Source of the DNA: Candidatus Zixiibacteriota bacterium
Lineage (GTDB): Bacteria; Zixibacteria; MSB-5A5; SM1-73
DNA length: 6,295 bases
Assembly: GCA_023127875.1 (NCBI GenBank)
Contig: JAGMFA010000121.1
Coordinates: 1-6,295, forward strand
Reading direction: 5' to 3'
The notes under the pieces are model-generated. The model saw only the letters and a list, made by a program, of their open reading frames with translations. It was not told the origin of the DNA and did no database searches. The translations under genes were made by a program, and so were the position numbers. Numbering within the stretch: position 1 is the first letter of the stretch; each line of letters opens with the position of its first letter. This document shows, in pieces, positions 1 through 4,633 of this stretch.

Positions 1-5
1 TACAG

Positions 6-178
6 TGGGAGAGGGTTAGGGAGAGGGGTATAAAGACGCGTAGCCAAGGCTTTATGCCTTGGCTGGCAAGCCATGAAGGCTTGCCTACGCTGGGGTGTCA
101 GTTGGAGTGCACCAGCTTGCTGGTGCGGTTTCACTGAATTTCAAGAAATCGCGAAAGCAAGCTTTCGCACTCCAAAAA
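6..178. repeat. Composite palindromic repeat, copy 1
   Basis: First of two direct copies; the other is at about 1091-1302. Positions 12-66 are identical to 1117-1171 over 55 bases, and the match continues to 127 (1251 in copy 2) with one 17-base and one 2-base gap and a single substitution. The left half (38-90) folds as a three-way structure: outer stem GCGTAG/CTACGC (38-43 with 85-90), hairpin AGCCAAGGC/GCCTTGGCT (42-50 with 56-64; it shares two bases with the outer stem) and hairpin CAAGCC/GGCTTG (67-72 with 78-83). The right half is bounded by TTGGAGTGC/GCACTCCAA (102-110 with 167-175). It encloses GCACCAGC/GCTGGTGC (109-116 with 119-126) and GCGAAAGC/GCTTTCGC (151-158 with 161-168). No coding potential is evident. 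It may be a MITE/REP-like dispersed element, but mobility is inferred. Confidence 0.85.
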
Positions 179-266
179 CCACCTTTCGACGGTAACAGAA
201 AAGAGGAGAAGTTGAATATAGGAACAGGGTTTGTCCTTCAGGATGAATCTCTGTCCATCGTGAGGT

Positions 267-350
267 CACCGGGATTGAATCCCGGTGCTTCTGTTCGGGA
301 TGCACAATCCCGAACACCTCTTAAAGAGCGGACAGCCACAAGGGCTGTCC
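267..350. repeat. Run of three perfect hairpins
   Basis: Three unrelated-sequence hairpins of the same design follow each other: CACCGGGAT/ATCCCGGTG (267-275 with 279-287, loop 3), GTTCGGGAT/ATCCCGAAC (293-301 with 307-315, loop 5) and GGACAGCC/GGCTGTCC (330-337 with 343-350, loop 5). The last is followed by CTACG (351-355), the pentamer that also closes other repeat units in this window. They sit in the leader of the dockerin gene, ending about 18 bases before its ribosome binding site. They could affect its transcript, but the simplest reading is insertion of small palindromic repeats. None is followed by a T-run, so I do not call terminators. Confidence 0.75.
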
Positions 351-381
351 CTACGGGAACCAAAAAGAAGGAGAGGAAATT

Positions 382-834
382 ATGAGTCTTTCAAAAAGTA
401 AAATTAAAAGGATTTTGCTATCGGTTGGATTCTTCACGCTATTGGTTTTTATCTCCCAACTTTCATGGGGTAATGGTTACACAATAGATTGGGACAATCT
501 GAACAATGGCATACAGCCGGCAAGCTCGGATGTTTATTTCATCATGTCCTCAGTTGGGCAACCGGTCACAGGGAGCATGCAAGGAGACAATTACATTTTG
601 GTGGGTGGATTCTGGACAGGATACTATGAATCCGGCGATGTCAATTGTGATGGAAAGGTTGACCTCGGAGATGTGGTCTTTTTGATAAACTACCTTTACA
701 GAGGTGGACAACCGCCCTCTCTTTGGGAAACAGGTGATGTCACCTGTGACGGAGTAATAGATATAGGAGACGTTGTCTATCTGATAAACTATCTATTCCG
801 TGACGGTTCACCACCGCTTCATTGCGATCCATAA
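382..834 (+). CDS. Secreted small dockerin type I protein
   Basis: A 150-residue exported protein. Residues 1-30 are a signal peptide: basic KSKIKR, a hydrophobic stretch from ILLSVGFF to about residue 25, and cleavage likely near SWGNG. Residues 33-82 form a short segment with the phrases SSDVYFIMSSVGQPVTG and NYILVGGFWTG, a style I recognise from other secreted dockerin proteins but cannot assign to a named domain. Residues 85-145 are a type I dockerin of two F-hand repeats. The calcium ligands are D86, N88, D90, D94, D97 in the first and D119, T121, D123, D127, D130 in the second. The start is supported by AAGGAGAGG at 368-376. Dockerins bind cohesin modules on scaffolds or cell surfaces; no cohesin partner or catalytic domain is present here. 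Both flanks are repeat DNA, so no operon partner is visible. The dockerin call is firm; what it attaches is unknown. Confidence 0.9.
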   Translation: MSLSKSKIKRILLSVGFFTLLVFISQLSWGNGYTIDWDNLNNGIQPASSDVYFIMSSVGQPVTGSMQGDNYILVGGFWTGYYESGDVNCDGKVDLGDVVFLINYLYRGGQPPSLWETGDVTCDGVIDIGDVVYLINYLFRDGSPPLHCDP

Positions 835-848
835 CGGTTGGAAGACAT

Positions 849-1033
849 GTAGGTCAACCATGCCCGCCCTTCGACAAGCTCAGGGTGGTGACAGTTCGAC
901 TTCGCTCACTGTCCCTGAGCAAGGTCGAAGGGAGCAAAGCCGAACCAAAGGGCTGGTTGACAAATAAAGATGCGTGTGCATTGATATGAATTTGTCAAGC
1001 ACCCCCGATGAATCGGGGGATGCATGACCTACG
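849..1033. repeat. Palindromic unit bounded by GTAGGTCA/TGACCTAC
   Basis: The unit is closed by a perfect 8-base inverted repeat (849-856 with 1025-1032). Inside it are further nested inverted repeats: GTCAACCA/TGGTTGAC (853-860 with 954-961), TTGACAAA/TTTGTCAA (957-964 with 991-998) and CCCCCGAT/ATCGGGGG (1002-1009 with 1012-1019, loop GA). No gene is visible. Its ends share the GTAG...CTAC pattern with the outer stem of the larger composite repeat, which suggests a family of modular palindromes. It lies just downstream of the dockerin stop and could also limit read-through, but this is inferred. Confidence 0.65.
867..932. repeat. Inverted repeat CCCTTCGAC...GTCGAAGGG
   Basis: The left arm (867-885) and right arm (913-932) pair as CCCTTCGAC with GTCGAAGGG and GCTCAGGG with CCCTGAGC, separated by a small asymmetric internal mismatch. 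An inner stem GACAGT/ACTGTC (890-895 with 908-913) can also form, sharing one base with the right arm. The CCCTTCGACAAGCTCAGGG arm is, from memory, a widespread intergenic palindrome in many bacterial genomes. It is nested inside the 849-1033 unit. Confidence 0.75.
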
Positions 1034-1049
1034 AATCACCCTCCTTTAA

Positions 1050-1133
1050 TCCCTCCCATCGAGGGAGGGAAAAAAGTTCCCTCTCCCCCTGTGGGAGATT
1101 CGTATGAATGCTTCGCAGGGTTAGGGAGAGGGG
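1050..1133. repeat. Purine/pyrimidine hairpin pair before repeat copy 2
   Basis: The hairpin TCCCTCCC/GGGAGGGA (1050-1057 with 1063-1070) is followed by CCCTCTCCC (1079-1087), which can pair with GGGAGAGGG (1124-1132) inside repeat copy 2. The A-run after the first hairpin (1070-1075) becomes a T-run on the - strand upstream of the stem, so it does not make a terminator for either strand. In copy 1 the corresponding left arm lies before the window start and cannot be seen. Confidence 0.55.
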
Positions 1134-1302
1134 TATAAAGACGCGTAGCCAAGGCTTTATGCCTTGGCTGGTCTCAAGATCCTGCGGACAAGCCATAAAG
1201 GCTTGCCTACGCGCTGGGGTGTCAGTTGGAGTGCACCAGCTTGCTGGTGCGAAGTTGGTTTTACCTTTAGAACCGCAGAAGCAAGCTTCTGCACTCCAAA
1301 AC
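1091..1302. repeat. Composite palindromic repeat, copy 2
   Basis: Second direct copy of the element at 6-178, with the same architecture. The outer stem is CGCGTAG/CTACGCG (1142-1148 with 1207-1213). The hairpins are AGCCAAGGC/GCCTTGGCT (1147-1155 with 1161-1169) and CAAGCC/GGCTTG (1189-1194 with 1200-1205). The right half is bounded by TTGGAGTGC/GCACTCCAA (1226-1234 with 1291-1299). It encloses GCACCAGC/GCTGGTGC (1233-1240 with 1243-1250) and GCAGAAGC/GCTTCTGC (1275-1282 with 1285-1292). Compared with copy 1 it has an extra 17 bases between the first two hairpins (1172-1188) and about 20 extra bases near 1098-1117. The final hairpin differs from copy 1 at two stem positions with matching changes on the other arm. 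Confidence 0.85.
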
Positions 1303-1502
1303 ACTTTTTCAGTTGACATTTCTTATTTGCCCAACCGAGAAAAGAACTTTTTCATGCTTCGTCGATTTCAAGCCTTATATTTTAAAAACCTCAAATTCCT
1401 TCTAAAAATATTGCGTTTCAAGAAAAATCTATTAAATTACCAGGGGGGTATTTTAGTTATTGCTAGTGGTATTCTTTAGTTCTCAAATTCGGACATCACA
1501 CA
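1303..1502. other. AT-rich spacer with no recognisable gene
   Basis: This is the only part of the 668-base gap after the dockerin gene that is not repeat DNA. It is AT-rich, especially 1370-1440. A TTGACA at 1313-1318 has no convincing -10 partner at normal spacing. I looked for residual transmembrane coding sequence of the downstream CDF transporter fragment and did not recognise any. Confidence 0.5.
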
Positions 1503-1844
1503 ATGACTGATTCTATATACTCTCGTTACTGTGTACAAGAAAAAATGAAATTCGTTGTGTTTTTGACCCTGGGAATTTTTCTTCTGAAGCGGGTGCCCAG
1601 AAATCTGAAACTCTGTGAAGTGAAATCCGTTTTAAGAAAAGTGAAGGGAGTCGAAAACCTGCATGAGTTGCACGTGTGGAGCATTTCTTCTGAAGATTTA
1701 GCACTCTTTTGCCATGTGATGATAAAAGACTTAGGCATCCACTCTGCCCAGAATATATTAAACCAGCTCCAATCACAGCTTAAGGAAAGATTTGGGATCG
1801 AGCACACCACCATACAGTTTGAGTGTGGGTGCTGTACGACATAA
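1503..1844 (+). CDS. CDF metal transporter C-terminal domain fragment (probable remnant)
   Basis: From about residue 26 to 107 the 113-residue product reads like the cytoplasmic dimerisation domain of cation diffusion facilitators (CzcD/ZitB type). It has VPRNLKLCEVKSVLRKVKGV, then the family phrase NLHELHVWSI with H54 and H57, ALFCHVMIKD with H71, and GIEHTTIQFE with H101, and it ends in a CGCC cluster. Full CDF proteins are about 300 residues, with six membrane helices before this domain. Here only a short hydrophobic stretch, KFVVFLTLGIFLL (16-28), precedes it. That stretch could be a scar of an internal deletion. There is no convincing ribosome binding site before ATG 1503 or the internal ATG at 1545, so the start is uncertain. 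A functional stand-alone metal-binding domain is possible, but a decayed gene next to repeat DNA is likelier. A full-length relative would export Zn, Co or Cd from the cytoplasm. Confidence 0.7.
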   Translation: MTDSIYSRYCVQEKMKFVVFLTLGIFLLKRVPRNLKLCEVKSVLRKVKGVENLHELHVWSISSEDLALFCHVMIKDLGIHSAQNILNQLQSQLKERFGIEHTTIQFECGCCTT

Positions 1845-1868
1845 AGAACGGAATGTTGGCTTATTTGG

Positions 1869-1909
1869 AAGACCGAAGGTAGCTTAAAATTACCTTAACA
1901 AACGGTCTT
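1869..1909 (+). other. Imperfect stem-loop between CDF fragment and sigma gene
   Basis: AAGACCG/CGGTCTT (1869-1875 with 1903-1909) and AAGGTA/TACCTT (1876-1881 with 1891-1896) stack into a 13-pair stem with a six-base bulge (1897-1902) on the 3' side. Only three T follow the 3' arm. It may act as a weak terminator isolating the sigma operon, or its 3' side may simply overlap the sigma promoter. Neither is proven. Confidence 0.4.
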
Positions 1910-1926
1910 TCAGCCGAAAACGTATC
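1898..1926 (+). promoter_or_regulatory. Candidate ECF-type promoter of the sigma operon
   Basis: ACAAAC (1898-1903), then 17 bases, then CGTATC (1921-1926), resembles the AAC-type -35 and CGTA-type -10 used by many ECF sigma factors (for example TGAAAC-N16-CGTA of Bacillus SigW). Transcription would start near 1931-1934, giving a very short leader before ATG 1945. ECF genes are often autoregulated, so the position is apt. Such short motifs occur by chance, so confidence is low. Confidence 0.3.
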
Positions 1927-1944
1927 AAAAAGCGAGAAGGATAA

Positions 1945-2634
1945 ATGATCTCTGCTAAATTTGGGGAGCAAAAGTTCGTTAAAGAAGGAAAAAAGGATGC
2001 CGACTCCAAGATTACGCAAAAGAAGTCCAATAGAACAGAGTCCAGCGCAGAGGACAAGGATCTTTTAGACATCATTGAGAGGGCGAAGAAAGGAGACCAG
2101 AGCGCTTTCCAACAGATCGTAGATAAGTATAAAACCCAGGTGGCCAGCATCGCTTACAAGATGGTGGGTGATTATGAAGACGCCAAAGATATCTCGCAGA
2201 TAGTTTTTGTCAAGACCTATCAAAATCTGGTCAACTTTGACACCACCAAGAAGCTTTCCACCTGGCTTTATCGAATAACCATTAATGCTTCTATTGATTT
2301 CATCCGAAAACATAAGAAGCATAAGCATGAGCTTTTAGATAACATATTCGGCGAACTGAAGGAAAAGAAGCAAGATGTAGAGAAAATTTATCAGCGCAAT
2401 TTAATAAAATGGGCGATTAATGATTCCATGGCGGCGCTCAATCCGAGACAAAAGGCGGTTTTTGTCCTGCGGGATCTGGAGGGGTTAGATATTAAGGAGG
2501 TTGCCCAGATAACTGGCATGCCACAAGCTACTGTGCGGTGGTATTTACATAGAGCACGATCCAAACTGCGAAGTGAGCTGACCAAGCACCATCCTCAACT
2601 ATTAAAAAAGATGGGGATAAGACATGAAGTGTAG
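1945..2634 (+). CDS. ECF (sigma-70 family) RNA polymerase sigma factor
   Basis: A 229-residue extracytoplasmic-function sigma factor, which directs RNA polymerase to a stress regulon. Residues 1-38 are a charged, low-complexity extension not typical of the family. Sigma region 2 spans about 54-124, with KYKTQVASIAYKMVGDYEDA, the core-binding stretch DISQIVFVKTYQNL and the -10-reading helix around STWLYRITINASIDFIRKHKK. A linker rich in Lys and Glu (125-150) leads to region 4 (about 154-212), whose helix-turn-helix DLEGLDIKEVAQITGMPQAT...WYLHRARSKLR reads the -35 element. There is no region 3, as expected. ATG 1945 follows GAGAAGG (1934-1940) at short spacing, and no better start lies before the conserved part. 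The last 11 bases overlap the start of the anti-sigma gene, which implies translational coupling. I cannot name the ECF subgroup. Confidence 0.95.
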   Translation: MISAKFGEQKFVKEGKKDADSKITQKKSNRTESSAEDKDLLDIIERAKKGDQSAFQQIVDKYKTQVASIAYKMVGDYEDAKDISQIVFVKTYQNLVNFDTTKKLSTWLYRITINASIDFIRKHKKHKHELLDNIFGELKEKKQDVEKIYQRNLIKWAINDSMAALNPRQKAVFVLRDLEGLDIKEVAQITGMPQATVRWYLHRARSKLRSELTKHHPQLLKKMGIRHEV

Positions 2635-3100
2635 AAAGGCTAAAAAGCTGATCCTCAGTTATGCCGAGTTAGAATCGCCCCTGAAGAAGAGACTGGATGA
2701 GCATCTTTTATCCTGCCCTCACTGCTCATACGAATTCACCCTCCACCTGAAATCCATTAATCTGCTTAAAGAAGTCATTAGCTTCGAGGAGTCCAAAGAT
2801 TTCTGGGAGGGCTATCAGGTTAATCTAAAAAGAAAGATTGGCTCAACTCCTTTGTGGAGCAGAGCCTGGACAAAAGTGGAAGGGTTAACCAGCCTCTTCA
2901 GAACCCCGGTTTTGGGCCCGGTTCCCGCTTATGTATTCTCCTTTGCCATGATAGTACTTTTGACCTTGAGCCTTTATCCGGGCTTTTTTTCCTCCAAAAA
3001 TGCACAGGGTTTCAAAAACAATCTGGTGGCTTATGAAGGGGAATTGCTTTCTGCAGTAGATGATGGAGGGGTGACCATCTATACCTTGGGGAGCAGATAG
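2624..3100 (+). CDS. Membrane-anchored zinc-finger anti-sigma factor
   Basis: The 158-residue product starts inside the sigma gene. Its N-terminus carries the zinc-binding anti-sigma (ZAS) pattern: C3 early, then H27-x3-C31-x2-C34 in DEHLLSCPHCSYEF. This domain binds and blocks ECF sigma factors in the cytoplasm. A linker (about 45-95) leads to one hydrophobic helix (about 98-121, VLGPVPAYVFSFAMIVLLTLSLYPG). That leaves only about 36 residues outside the membrane, a short target for site-1 proteolysis. Translation coupling comes from the 11-base overlap. The gene stops at TAG 3098-3100, but the same frame is open for 28 more codons to a TGA at 3185-3187 that overlaps the next ATG, so the true or ancestral C-terminus may lie there. 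No sequence outside the ZAS domain and the helix is recognisable. Confidence 0.9.
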   Translation: MKCRKAKKLILSYAELESPLKKRLDEHLLSCPHCSYEFTLHLKSINLLKEVISFEESKDFWEGYQVNLKRKIGSTPLWSRAWTKVEGLTSLFRTPVLGPVPAYVFSFAMIVLLTLSLYPGFFSSKNAQGFKNNLVAYEGELLSAVDDGGVTIYTLGSR

Positions 3101-3187
3101 TACAAGGTTAAAAAAGAGGATCTGGAAAAAACGATCAGGGTGAAGAGGAAAATCCTCCGAAATTTGATAACGTTTAGGGGAGTATGA
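3101..3187 (+). other. In-frame extension of the anti-sigma frame beyond TAG
   Basis: Directly after TAG 3098-3100 the anti-sigma frame continues without a stop for 28 codons. It begins YKVKKEDLEKTIRVKRK, is rich in Lys and Arg, and ends with TGA 3185-3187. ATG 3184-3186 of the next gene overlaps that TGA as ATGA, the commonest coupled junction in bacterial operons. It may be a recent nonsense mutation, a sequencing or assembly error, stop read-through, or chance; 28 open codons alone are not significant. Confidence 0.4.
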
Positions 3188-4209
3188 AGTCGAGGAAACA
3201 GAAGGCGGCAGTTCTTCTCTGGCTTTCCGGGATGATGATCTTTTTAGGGGGGTGTGGCGAAAGTTCGCTTCAAGGTCTGGAGGAGGATTTAGCCAAAGTT
3301 GTGGAAAAGGCGGGACCATCTGTCGTCTGCATAATGGCTAAAAACGAAAGCTCCGGGGAAGTGAAGTTCGGCTCCGGAGTGATTTTGGATGGGGGGTATA
3401 TTCTTACCACAGAAAGTATCTTCGACAACGTGGATAACATCACCTTTAAACTACAGGACGGGCGGGTAATAAACGATCACGAGATCGTTGGGATATCTTG
3501 TGACTTCGAAACCAATGTCAGTTTGATTCAGGTGGAAAATAAAGAACTTAAGCCCATCCGCATTATGGAAGAAGGGAAGGTAGAGAACGGATGTCTGGGC
3601 ATTGCCTTAGGGAATACCAATTATTCCAAGGGCTTGGATGTCAGTCTGGGCACGGTGACCAAATCCTGGATAGGAGGGGCGGACGCATATGATGAGAGCC
3701 TTATGATCTGGCACGGTCCCGTGGTCCCCTACCACGGAGGCACCCCCATATTCAACCGCAACGGAGAGCTTTTAGGTCTAACTGAGGGCATACCCGAAGG
3801 TGAAGGTGGGGTAGTTTTCATTTTGCCTGCCAGAACCTGTATGCGAGTCAGTGAGGTGCTCAAAAAGGAAGGCAAGGTTAAAAGAGGGTGGATTGGAATC
3901 TTCTGCGAAAGAAAGTCCCGGGGGTGTGAAAAAGGAAGGACTTCAGAAGGTGTTTTGATCACCAAGGTGGCCGAAGAAAGCCCTGCCTTTAAAGCGGGAT
4001 TGAATCCGGGTGATAGAATCGTCAGCTTTAACGGAAAACCGATCGAAAGCTCAGCTCAACTCAGAAAGCTTATCTCAGCCACCGGAGTGGGGTCCCACGT
4101 CTTGTTAAGTGTGATCCACCGCAGAGATGAAAAAAGGGGAAATGTCGTAATCAAAACGGCTGAGCATAATGGGCTGGGAATGAGAAGATGTCCCCACCGA
4201 TCAATTTGA
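3184..4209 (+). CDS. HtrA-like pseudoprotease lipoprotein with PDZ domain
   Basis: The 341-residue product begins with a lipoprotein signal: basic MKSRKQK, a hydrophobic run, then lipobox LGGC with acylated C24. G25 at +2 does not match the E. coli inner-membrane retention rule. Residues 34-225 follow the HtrA trypsin-like fold: VEKAGPSVVCI, GSGVILDGGYILT, IVGISCDFETNVSLIQVE, GTPIFNRNGELLGL. Every catalytic residue is replaced. Where HtrA has TNAHVV there is TTESIF (His to S78). Where it has SDLAVV there is TNVSLI (Asp to N111). Where it has GNSGGP there is YHGGTP (Ser to G185 ungapped, or H184). Residues 232-325 form one PDZ domain (RGWIGIF, GVLITKVAEESPAFKAGL, GDRIVSFNGKPIES). ATG 3184 follows AGGGG closely and an in-frame TAG at 3175-3177 bars an earlier start. 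By context it may bind peptides or partners that control the anti-sigma factor or the downstream HtrA; that role is inferred. Confidence 0.88.
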   Translation: MKSRKQKAAVLLWLSGMMIFLGGCGESSLQGLEEDLAKVVEKAGPSVVCIMAKNESSGEVKFGSGVILDGGYILTTESIFDNVDNITFKLQDGRVINDHEIVGISCDFETNVSLIQVENKELKPIRIMEEGKVENGCLGIALGNTNYSKGLDVSLGTVTKSWIGGADAYDESLMIWHGPVVPYHGGTPIFNRNGELLGLTEGIPEGEGGVVFILPARTCMRVSEVLKKEGKVKRGWIGIFCERKSRGCEKGRTSEGVLITKVAEESPAFKAGLNPGDRIVSFNGKPIESSAQLRKLISATGVGSHVLLSVIHRRDEKRGNVVIKTAEHNGLGMRRCPHRSI

Positions 4210-4351
4210 AAATTTCTTTCCCGCTGGAACATCTCGCCTCTTTTTTTGTATATCCTAATAGGGAGACAAACTTGAGTATGGGTGCTAAAGGATGGAGGTT
4301 AAAAGTTCTCCCAAAAAAGGCACAAAAACCTTTTAAAACAAGGAGGCAAAG

Positions 4352-4516
4352 ATGGCTATCGATCCGATTTGCCTGATGGAGATAGACGAGAAGAGCGCTC
4401 CCGCCAAGAGCGTATTTAATGGTCAAACTTTTTATTTCTGTAACGAAAGTTGTAAACAGAAGTTCGAAGAGGATCCAGAAAAATATATAGACGTGGAAAG
4501 GAAGGAAGAAAGTTAA
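4352..4516 (+). CDS. Small YHS-domain protein
   Basis: A 54-residue protein that is essentially one YHS domain: DPICLMEI at 4-11, the spaced GQTFYFCNESCKQKF at 24-38, and the closing EEDPEKYI at 39-46. Conserved Cys are C7, C30 and C34. YHS domains occur in heavy-metal P-type ATPases, multicomponent monooxygenases and many small free-standing proteins, and are thought to bind metal; no reaction is known for the free-standing form. A perfect AGGAGG (4341-4346) lies five bases before ATG 4352, so this is a translated gene despite its size. It stands between the two HtrA-type genes, 142 bases after the first and 117 before the second, with no overlap, so it may have its own promoter. No signal peptide is present, so it should be cytoplasmic. 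The metal link with the CDF fragment upstream is suggestive only. Confidence 0.9.
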   Translation: MAIDPICLMEIDEKSAPAKSVFNGQTFYFCNESCKQKFEEDPEKYIDVERKEES

Positions 4517-4562
4517 ATAAGCGTCCGGGTGAGTTGATTTCACCAATCTGAATCATTCAATT

Positions 4563-4606
4563 GGGGTCGGGAAAGGTTTTGGCTGGATGAAAGCCATCCC
4601 GACCTC
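4563..4606 (+). other. Stem-loop in the leader of htrA
   Basis: GGTCGGGA (4565-4572) pairs perfectly with TCCCGACC (4597-4604), extended by one G-T and one G-C pair to 4563/4606. An inner stem TGGCT/AGCCA (4580-4584 with 4592-4596) caps it with a seven-base loop; seven bases bulge on the 5' side. The T-run after it is poor (TCTTAACATT), so an intrinsic terminator is doubtful. An attenuator, an mRNA-processing site or another small dispersed palindrome are alternatives. The htrA ribosome binding site at 4621-4626 is not inside the stem. Confidence 0.55.
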
Positions 4607-4620
4607 TTAACATTAGAAGA

Positions 4621-4626
4621 AGAGGA
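4621..4626 (+). promoter_or_regulatory. Ribosome binding site deciding the htrA start
   Basis: AGAGGA lies seven bases before ATG 4634, a normal spacing. The in-frame TTG at 4628 would be only one base away, so the ATG is the better start. Confidence 0.7.
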
Positions 4627-4633
4627 TTTGAAA

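Noticed and set aside
95..385. Open frame of 96 codons before the dockerin gene
   Set aside because: It runs through the palindromic repeat and all three hairpins, has no domain, and shares its peptide with the repeat-derived frame at 1108-1479.
1..1300. CRISPR array
   Set aside because: The repeats are long, few, palindromic and not regularly spaced, and no cas gene is present.
1108..1479. Open frame of 123 codons (and a 96-codon frame on the opposite strand, 1029-1319)
   Set aside because: Both are products of repeat copy 2; there is no recognisable domain and no good ribosome binding site.
2885..3319. 144-codon frame on the - strand
   Set aside because: It is antisense to the anti-sigma and pseudoprotease genes, which have clear domains; it has no recognisable motif.
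4266..4290. ACAAAC before the YHS gene as an ECF -35
   Set aside because: No CGT-type -10 lies 16-17 bases downstream.
4188..4376. 62-codon + strand frame bridging the pseudoprotease and YHS genes
   Set aside because: It overlaps both neighbours in a different frame and has no domain; the YHS frame has the strong ribosome binding site.
4151..4546. 131-codon frame on the - strand with hydrophobic stretches
   Set aside because: It is antisense to the clear YHS gene and the end of the pseudoprotease gene; its hydrophobicity reflects A/T-rich codons of the + strand.
4534..4561. TTGATT-N16-TTCAAT as a promoter for htrA
   Set aside because: Both hexamers are poor matches, and no ECF-type AAC/CGT pair is visible in the same gap.
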